From Bacteroidia bacterium (GTDB taxonomy: Bacteria > Bacteroidota > Bacteroidia > NS11-12g > UBA955), in contig JALQWO010000044.1 in NCBI GenBank assembly GCA_023258655.1, positions 1-10,948 of the forward strand: a DNA stretch of 10,948 nucleotides. Direction: 5' to 3'. Numbering within the stretch: the stretch's first letter is position 1; the number at the start of each line of letters is the position of its first letter. The notes under the pieces are model-generated. The model had not been told where the DNA came from and searched no databases. It saw only the letters and a program-made list of their open reading frames with translations. Below, in pieces: positions 6,849-10,948 of the stretch. Both the position numbers and the translations under genes were made by a program.

Positions 6849-6925
6849 GGTGGGAGTTGAGGGATTCGAACCCCCGACCCTCTGCTTGTAAGGCAGATGC
6901 TCTGAACCAGCTGAGCTAAACTCCC
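6848..6925 (-). tRNA. tRNA-Val (anticodon UAC), CCA encoded
   Basis: The minus strand folds as a complete cloverleaf. The acceptor stem is GGGAGTT/AACTCCC with discriminator A. The D-arm is GCTC...GAGC, and the anticodon stem TCTGC/GCAGA holds the loop CTTACAA with anticodon TAC. The variable loop is short, and the T-arm loop is TTCGAAT. The 3' CCA is encoded at 6850-6848, and its final A is also the first base of the terminator A-tract. The anticodon reads GUA and, by wobble or modification, other GUN valine codons. The gene has its own consensus promoter. Confidence 0.96.
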
Positions 6926-6949
6926 TTTCTGTTCTTTCGAACGGGACTG

Positions 6950-6980
6950 CAAAGTTAGCATTTCTATTGACTTTGCCAAA
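6950..6980 (-). promoter_or_regulatory. Full consensus Bacteroidota promoter of tRNA-Val
   Basis: The minus strand has TTTG (6980-6977), a 19-base spacer and TAACTTTG (6957-6950), matching the -33/-7 consensus of the Bacteroidota primary sigma factor. The first tRNA base lies 25 bases after the -7 element, so a 5' leader of about 20 bases would be removed by RNase P. This is the best promoter in the window. Confidence 0.85.
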
Positions 6981-6997
6981 TGTATTTTGAAAAATAT

Positions 6998-8938
6998 TCA
7001 ATGATTTTTCAGCGAAAGTCTCCTGAAAAACGCAATTCTATTGATAATCAACAAAGACAGCAGCAGGAACCAGGTTAGTGCACTGCTACCCAAAACCAAC
7101 TTGGACAGATAATTGGGTGCGTACACCAATTCAAATGAATTGCATCGCGGTATTTGGATTCCGCGTTGTCCAAAGGATTTCCAGGGTACTTCCCTGCCTT
7201 CGATCATCAACTTCCAATGTCTCGAGGGTGTTTGTTTTACCAGCAATGAGTGTGTATTGGCTGAACAGTGAACACCACGGAATGCAATGGACTGTCCATT
7301 CTCCTTTATCCCCTCCACCCTAACAACGCCTTTCTCAATCATTCGATTTTCCTCATCCAACGCTGCTATGGGCAAATGATCCTTGTCAAACTCATTTGCT
7401 GTATCCATTTCCCTTGAACGAAGTTGATAAGGATTGTATCCGTCCGTTGCCCACTGTTTAAGGTAAATTCCTTGATTTTGATTCATGAAGGGTATCAAAG
7501 CATTCATCGAAGAATCTTGATCAACCGCCAACGCCATAGGGATTTGATTACTCCATTTGTCCGTAGAATTTTCTTTGTTTTGAAGATTGATCAACATCGA
7601 ATTCACTTCATGGGCAGGTATGGGAACGAGCACGGTATTTGGGATGTCGCGATAAGCGCCCAATACGGATTCTAACAACAGGACAACGAACAACAATCCT
7701 TTCCTTTTAACCCACTTCTCTTCCGTCCCATTGAGGATCATGGCAGCAACCATCAACAATAGAAACAAACCCATACCACGATACAATGCGGGAAATCTGA
7801 AGAGCTTCAACAATGGCAATTTGGGAATCAAGAATCCATGCAGACTCGTTTCTGGTCCAACTGCCAGAAAAAAACAAACAACTGCCAACATCAGGGCAAT
7901 CAAAGTTTTCTTATTCAAGACCTTACTCGGTGTCAATCGCCTCAGCCTAATAAACCCATTGACCAAAACAAAAACCGACACCGACAACAAAAGCAAAAAA
8001 CTCCATCGTACATTGATGAGACTGATATCGGCATGCAGTGAATGGGCCAAAGCGGCATCCGCCTCAACATAGCACATTGTCACCAAGGCTTTCCAGGGCC
8101 AATGTCCGAATTGCAAATCGCCGAGGGACAAAGTACTCGAGCGGGTAATTAGCGATTGCAAGTCCCAGAAACTCAGCAAAGCGGGAAGCGACAATAGGAC
8201 AAAAACCAGCAAACTGATGCCAAATGCAGCGGCTTGTTTCAGTACTTGCTGCTTTGCCCGGTTCTCGGCAGATTTCGAAAGCCAAACCAACCACATTCCC
8301 AATGCACAGTACAGAGACAGTGCAGTAACGCCCAAATACCCCCCCACAAATTGCAAATGCGCCACCACGCCCAAAAACAAGGATGTCGAAACGAAGGGTT
8401 GCTTTGTCCTACTGATAAACAGAATCCGCAAACACAGTCCCAAAAGCCAAGGCAACCAAGCAAAACCGACCACCCAACCCAAATGTTGGGCATTTCCCAT
8501 AAAAAATCCATTCAGCGAGTAAACGATTCCAAGAGTAGATGACAACCACCAAGAAGTGTTAAAGCCACGCAAGAAATAGCCAAAGCCCAAAGCGGCAATG
8601 ATCAAATGGAATAGATACTCATAAAGCAATGATTGCAAATCGTATGGCTTTCCCATCGCGAAGAGGTAACTCAACTCATACCACGAACCTGGATCGCCGT
8701 GTTGGGGAAAGCCACCCGACATGTAGGGATTCCACAACGGCAAAAACCCATGTCTCACCTGATCTGTCAGAAAATACTTCCAAGGCAGATAAATCTCAGC
8801 GGCATCCCATTGCATCGCGGCATTCTCTGAAATTGCCGGGAAAAACAAAATCGTCAGCAAAGCAACGTGTATCATCAGCAACAAAATCCACCGAACCAAT
8901 GGTTGCTGTGATTTCATTCCAAAATTGGGTAAGGCCAT
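6998..8938 (-). CDS. YfhO-like GT-C membrane protein (putative glycosyltransferase)
   Basis: This 646-residue inner-membrane protein resembles the YfhO family (GT-C fold, PF09586). It has an N-terminal anchor (16-36), then the catalytic-type loop with QWDAAE (Asp45) and LPLWNPYMSGG (66-76), then about ten hydrophobic helices to about residue 425, including FRFPALYRGMG (380-390). An extracytoplasmic beta-rich domain (about 430-605) contains SRHWKLMIEGREVPW, and a final helix lies at 614-633. Some YfhO proteins of Firmicutes add sugars to teichoic acids. The Bacteroidota relatives are mostly uncharacterised, and the substrate here is unknown. It is a little shorter than many family members. The ATG at 8938 is chosen because a -7 element lies 32 bases upstream; an in-frame ATG at 8917 is possible. 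It is divergent from the nitroreductase gene. Confidence 0.8.
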   Translation of the reverse strand: MALPNFGMKSQQPLVRWILLLMIHVALLTILFFPAISENAAMQWDAAEIYLPWKYFLTDQVRHGFLPLWNPYMSGGFPQHGDPGSWYELSYLFAMGKPYDLQSLLYEYLFHLIIAALGFGYFLRGFNTSWWLSSTLGIVYSLNGFFMGNAQHLGWVVGFAWLPWLLGLCLRILFISRTKQPFVSTSLFLGVVAHLQFVGGYLGVTALSLYCALGMWLVWLSKSAENRAKQQVLKQAAAFGISLLVFVLLSLPALLSFWDLQSLITRSSTLSLGDLQFGHWPWKALVTMCYVEADAALAHSLHADISLINVRWSFLLLLSVSVFVLVNGFIRLRRLTPSKVLNKKTLIALMLAVVCFFLAVGPETSLHGFLIPKLPLLKLFRFPALYRGMGLFLLLMVAAMILNGTEEKWVKRKGLLFVVLLLESVLGAYRDIPNTVLVPIPAHEVNSMLINLQNKENSTDKWSNQIPMALAVDQDSSMNALIPFMNQNQGIYLKQWATDGYNPYQLRSREMDTANEFDKDHLPIAALDEENRMIEKGVVRVEGIKENGQSIAFRGVHCSANTHSLLVKQTPSRHWKLMIEGREVPWKSFGQRGIQIPRCNSFELVYAPNYLSKLVLGSSALTWFLLLSLLIINRIAFFRRLSLKNH

Positions 8939-8969
8939 GATTGCTTCGTCGTTTTATATTGTCGCTCGT

Positions 8970-8977
8970 CAAATTTA
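8970..8977 (-). promoter_or_regulatory. -7 promoter element of the YfhO-like gene
   Basis: The minus strand reads TAAATTTG, matching TAnnTTTG, 32 bases upstream of the ATG. The expected -33 position does not carry TTTG; a TTTG eight bases upstream of the element is too close. Confidence 0.55.
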
Positions 8978-9025
8978 CACGGATTCAAACAATTCTCACT
9001 GAGCGATGTTAACTGCATTGACAAC

Positions 9026-9033
9026 TACCTTTG
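9026..9033 (+). promoter_or_regulatory. -7 promoter element of the nitroreductase gene
   Basis: TACCTTTG matches TAnnTTTG and ends six bases before the ATG at 9039. The transcript would begin at or next to the start codon. The upstream in-frame ATG at 9006 lies ahead of this element and so would not be transcribed from it. Confidence 0.5.
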
Positions 9034-9038
9034 TAAGC

Positions 9039-9668
9039 ATGAACATCATCGAAGATTTACAATGGCGCTATGCCACCAAACGCTATATCAATCAAGAAGT
9101 ACCCCCTGAAAAAATAAACGTTCTTTTGGAGTCCATCCGATTATCAGCCACATCATTAGGACTTCAACCATTCGAAATTTACGATGTACGATCCACGGAA
9201 CTGCGTGAGAAGATGCGTGAGGCAGCTTACAATCAACCCCAGCTCATAGAGGCCTCCCATGTGTTTGTTTTTGCCGTTTGGACAACAGTAACCGAAGAAA
9301 TGGTGGATGATTATCTTCAGTTTGTGGCAAAAACCAGAAACCGAGATATCGGTCAATTGGAAGGATTCCGCAAGAGCATCATGGGATTTTTGGGCAACAA
9401 AGACACCCAAGAGATCATCAAATGGTCGAGCAACCAGGCCTACATCGCGCTCGGAAAAGCCATGGCTGCCGCAGCCCAATTGCGGGTAGACAGTACGCCC
9501 ATGGAAGGATTTAATCGCCAAAAAGTGGATGAATTGCTGAATTTGCAATCCAAAAACTTACATGCCGCTGTTATCCTCACCGTTGGTTATCGCGATGTAG
9601 AAAACGACCCCATTGTGAATGCTCAGAAAGTGAGGAAGCCCATTCACCAAATTCACCACATCATTTAG
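9039..9668 (+). CDS. NAD(P)H-dependent nitroreductase-family oxidoreductase (NfsB-like)
   Basis: This 209-residue protein is an FMN-dependent oxidoreductase of the nitroreductase family, cytoplasmic and normally a homodimer that reduces nitro compounds or quinones by two-electron steps. The N-terminal WRYATKRYI (9-17) carries the usual FMN-phosphate contacts. LSATSLGLQPFEI (35-47) is the family's second FMN segment, and PMEGF (154-158), VGYRD (182-186) and KVRKP (197-201) complete the pattern. I choose ATG 9039 because the family normally begins just before the WRYATK motif and a -7 element sits directly upstream; ATG 9006 would add 11 unlikely residues. The arsR-type gene begins 65 bases downstream with its own promoter. 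The physiological substrate is unknown. Confidence 0.9.
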   Translation: MNIIEDLQWRYATKRYINQEVPPEKINVLLESIRLSATSLGLQPFEIYDVRSTELREKMREAAYNQPQLIEASHVFVFAVWTTVTEEMVDDYLQFVAKTRNRDIGQLEGFRKSIMGFLGNKDTQEIIKWSSNQAYIALGKAMAAAAQLRVDSTPMEGFNRQKVDELLNLQSKNLHAAVILTVGYRDVENDPIVNAQKVRKPIHQIHHII

Positions 9669-9679
9669 TTCTATTGCTT

Positions 9680-9690
9680 TTAAGCGATAA
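9680..9690 (+). repeat. Direct repeat copy 1, upstream of the arsR -7 element
   Basis: TTAAGCGATAA, ten bases upstream of TATATTTG. It differs by one base from the copy at 9719-9729, and the starts are 39 bases apart. The pair brackets the promoter and could be regulator binding sites. Confidence 0.4.
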
Positions 9691-9700
9691 TATTTCATAG

Positions 9701-9708
9701 TATATTTG
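9701..9708 (+). promoter_or_regulatory. -7 promoter element of the arsR-type gene
   Basis: TATATTTG matches TAnnTTTG, 26 bases before the ATG at 9734. A TTG lies about 24 bases upstream (9674-9676), slightly farther than the usual -33 spacing. Confidence 0.6.
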
Positions 9709-9718
9709 CAATTCACGA

Positions 9719-9729
9719 TTAAACGATAA
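9719..9729 (+). repeat. Direct repeat copy 2, in the arsR leader
   Basis: TTAAACGATAA lies between the expected transcription start and the ATG. It matches the copy at 9680-9690 in ten of eleven bases. Confidence 0.4.
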
Positions 9730-9733
9730 AAAA

Positions 9734-10063
9734 ATGGCAGCTCGCGGAAAATTCGAAAACAAGATAACTACAATGGCTGACGGCCTAAAAGCCATGGGCC
9801 ATCCGGGGAGAATCGCAATCCTAAAGCACCTCATGCAACAAGGAGAGTGCAGCTGTCAAGACATCGTGGACCAATTGCCCTACAGCCAAAGCACCGTTTC
9901 GGGTCACCTTCAAAAATTGAAAGATGGCAAACTGATTAAGATGAAGTCGGTGAAAACTTCCAGTGTGTACAGTATCGACATCGACGCCATCGAAGCTTTG
10001 TACGCAGAAATGGGAGATTCTTTTCAATTGAAGGCCGACAAAAAACAGCTTTCTCTGTTTTAA
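9734..10063 (+). CDS. ArsR/SmtB-family winged-helix transcriptional regulator
   Basis: This 109-residue protein is a small winged-helix DNA-binding protein of the ArsR/SmtB type. MADGLKAMGHPGRIAILKHL (14-33) is the first helical block. CSCQDIVDQLPYSQSTVSGHLQKLKDGKLI (39-68) is the helix-turn-helix with the typical recognition helix QSTVSGHL. A short beta wing (about 69-81, including VYSID) follows. Members usually bind as dimers and repress their own promoter until a metal or another signal releases them. A CxC pair (Cys39, Cys41) lies where classical ArsR has its ELCVCDL thiols, so thiol or metal sensing is possible but unproven. Many Bacteroidota members carry similar cysteines without a known ligand. 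Direct repeats flank its -7 element, which suggests autoregulation. No metal-resistance gene is next to it; its neighbours are the nitroreductase and a convergent DUF1015 gene. Confidence 0.9.
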   Translation: MAARGKFENKITTMADGLKAMGHPGRIAILKHLMQQGECSCQDIVDQLPYSQSTVSGHLQKLKDGKLIKMKSVKTSSVYSIDIDAIEALYAEMGDSFQLKADKKQLSLF

Positions 10064-10095
10064 TCAGTGCACTTATACCCGCCGTTGAATCAGCG

Positions 10096-10126
10096 CACGG
10101 GCCCCCTATCTTTCATCAACCCCGTG
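10096..10126. other. GC-rich hairpin between convergent arsR and DUF1015 genes
   Basis: CACGGG (10096-10101) and CCCGTG (10121-10126) can pair around a 19-base loop, within a GC-rich patch (about 10077-10150) that also holds GGCC repeats. There is no T-tract on either side, so this is not a standard terminator. The rest of the 116-base gap shows nothing I can name. Confidence 0.3.
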
Positions 10127-10179
10127 GGCCGAGCTGGCCTAACGCCAAACCTGAGAAAAAGGTGGAACTAAGTCTGGCT

Positions 10180-10948
10180 TTAATCAAAGTACTGAGACAC
10201 CAACCCTGTCAACAACTTGGGCTCTACCCATGTACTTTTAGGTGGCATTGTCAGGTTTTGATCTGCAACCGCTTCCACCTGTGCAAAGGAATTGGCGGGA
10301 AGCACAAAAACACAATCACAATCTCCTTTTGCTATCATTTCTTGCATTTGCGTCAGAGGGGTATCACCACGCATGAATGAGATACGGGCATCGCTGCTTG
10401 TATTTTCAATCCCCAATAAATCGCGCATGATGCCTGACTCAATCCTGGAAACCTCCAACTGCTCAACAGCGTTTAATCCTGCTTCAGGTGTTCCCAAAGC
10501 AAATTGATATGCCCCTTGAACATTCATCACCAGCACTTGATTTGCCTGTAATGAAATGGATGTCAAATCCTTTACCTCGCAATAGGATATTCCATGGTTA
10601 TCAAAATAGGCCAATACGTCAGTTTTGCCAACACCCTTGATCAAGCGATGGAACGACTTGATGAGCAGATCGTCTTGATCCATCACGAGCGACATCAGAC
10701 CATGTTGTGCAGATTTACCAGATTGTTGTAGGTACTGGGTCACAGCGGCAACCCTATGATGACCATCGGCGATATACAGGGAATTCAATGCCTGAAAACC
10801 AGACAAGATCAATTCCTTTTCGTCCTCTGATAGCAACCAAAGCCGATGAACAAAACCCATCACATCCGTATTTTCAACCAGTGGCTCAGAAGTTCTGGGG
10901 GCATGCAGCCAAGTTTTGATATCGTTCGGAAGTTTTTGCGTTAACAAA
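10180..10948 (-). CDS. DUF1015 family protein, C-terminal part (runs off the window)
   Basis: About 256 residues of the C-terminal part of a DUF1015 (PF06245) protein are present. The family hallmarks are YIADGHHR near the middle of the fragment and, at the end, FVLPANSFAQVEAVAD followed by MPPKSTWVEPKL and a short tail. The family has no firmly established activity; the conserved ADGHHR resembles a ParB/sulfiredoxin-like nucleotide motif, but that is inference. In many Bacteroidota this gene lies just downstream of serC and serA, so serine biosynthesis genes may lie beyond the right edge. The real start is outside the window; the first in-frame codon here is an internal Leu (TTG). It is convergent with the arsR-type gene, with 116 bases between the stops. 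Confidence 0.9.
   Translation of the reverse strand, partial: LLTQKLPNDIKTWLHAPRTSEPLVENTDVMGFVHRLWLLSEDEKELILSGFQALNSLYIADGHHRVAAVTQYLQQSGKSAQHGLMSLVMDQDDLLIKSFHRLIKGVGKTDVLAYFDNHGISYCEVKDLTSISLQANQVLVMNVQGAYQFALGTPEAGLNAVEQLEVSRIESGIMRDLLGIENTSSDARISFMRGDTPLTQMQEMIAKGDCDCVFVLPANSFAQVEAVADQNLTMPPKSTWVEPKLLTGLVSQYFD

Noticed and set aside
6759..7001. Two overlapping minus-strand reading frames of 80 and 63 codons
   Set aside because: They read straight through tRNA-Val and its terminator and have no protein-family features.
8217..8542. Plus-strand reading frames of about 100 codons opposite the YfhO-like gene
   Set aside because: They are antisense to a clear membrane protein gene; their composition reflects the complement of hydrophobic codons.
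9006..9038. ATG at 9006 as start of the nitroreductase gene
   Set aside because: It is upstream of the -7 element at 9026-9033 and adds residues not typical of the family.
10162..10380. A 72-codon plus-strand reading frame
   Set aside because: It is antisense to the DUF1015 gene for most of its length and has no recognisable promoter or family.
1..10948. CRISPR arrays, insertion sequences, integrases, toxin-antitoxin or defence genes
   Set aside because: No repeat-spacer pattern, terminal inverted repeats or related protein motifs were seen on either strand.

Overview
This window looks like a stretch of ordinary chromosome from a member of the Bacteroidota. I cannot place it below phylum with confidence, though a flavobacterial or sphingobacterial relative would fit. 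The main evidence is a phylum-specific promoter signature. The -7 motif TAnnTTTG stands in front of rpsA, a membrane glycosyltransferase gene, a desaturase gene, tRNA-Val, a YfhO-like gene, a nitroreductase gene and an ArsR-type regulator gene. The tRNA promoter is complete, TTTG-N19-TAACTTTG. The protein families agree: a Bacteroidota-type ribosomal protein S1, a DUF1015 protein, a lipid A acyltransferase and a YfhO-like protein. No phage, transposon, plasmid, CRISPR or defence gene is visible.

Layout. Positions 1-522 (minus) hold the 5' part of rpsA, which starts at TTG behind a strong Shine-Dalgarno sequence and carries an apparent one-base deletion. Divergent from it, 692-3508 (plus) encodes a large GT39/PMT-like membrane glycosyltransferase with an unassigned N-terminal domain and C-terminal TPR repeats. 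Convergent with that is a two-gene unit on the minus strand: an M42 aminopeptidase (4416-5483) and an LpxL-like acyltransferase (3505-4416), joined by a TGATG stop/start overlap. A fatty acid desaturase follows at 5633-6730 (plus). Then come tRNA-Val(UAC) on the minus strand (6848-6925) with a terminator that can serve both strands, a YfhO-like GT-C membrane protein (6998-8938, minus), a nitroreductase (9039-9668, plus), an ArsR-family repressor (9734-10063, plus) and the C-terminal part of a DUF1015 protein (10180-10948, minus).

How they fit together. Four genes concern the envelope or its lipids: the TPR-GT39 enzyme, the LpxL-like acyltransferase, the desaturase and the YfhO-like protein. 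Each except the acyltransferase appears to have its own promoter, so this is a neighbourhood rather than one pathway operon. The most interesting items are the glycosyltransferase-TPR fusion, which resembles the layout of eukaryotic TMTC O-mannosyltransferases; the TTG start and strong Shine-Dalgarno of rpsA in a phylum that mostly ignores such sites; very short leaders on several genes; and operator-like repeats at the desaturase and arsR promoters. I do not see a clearly new multi-gene system.
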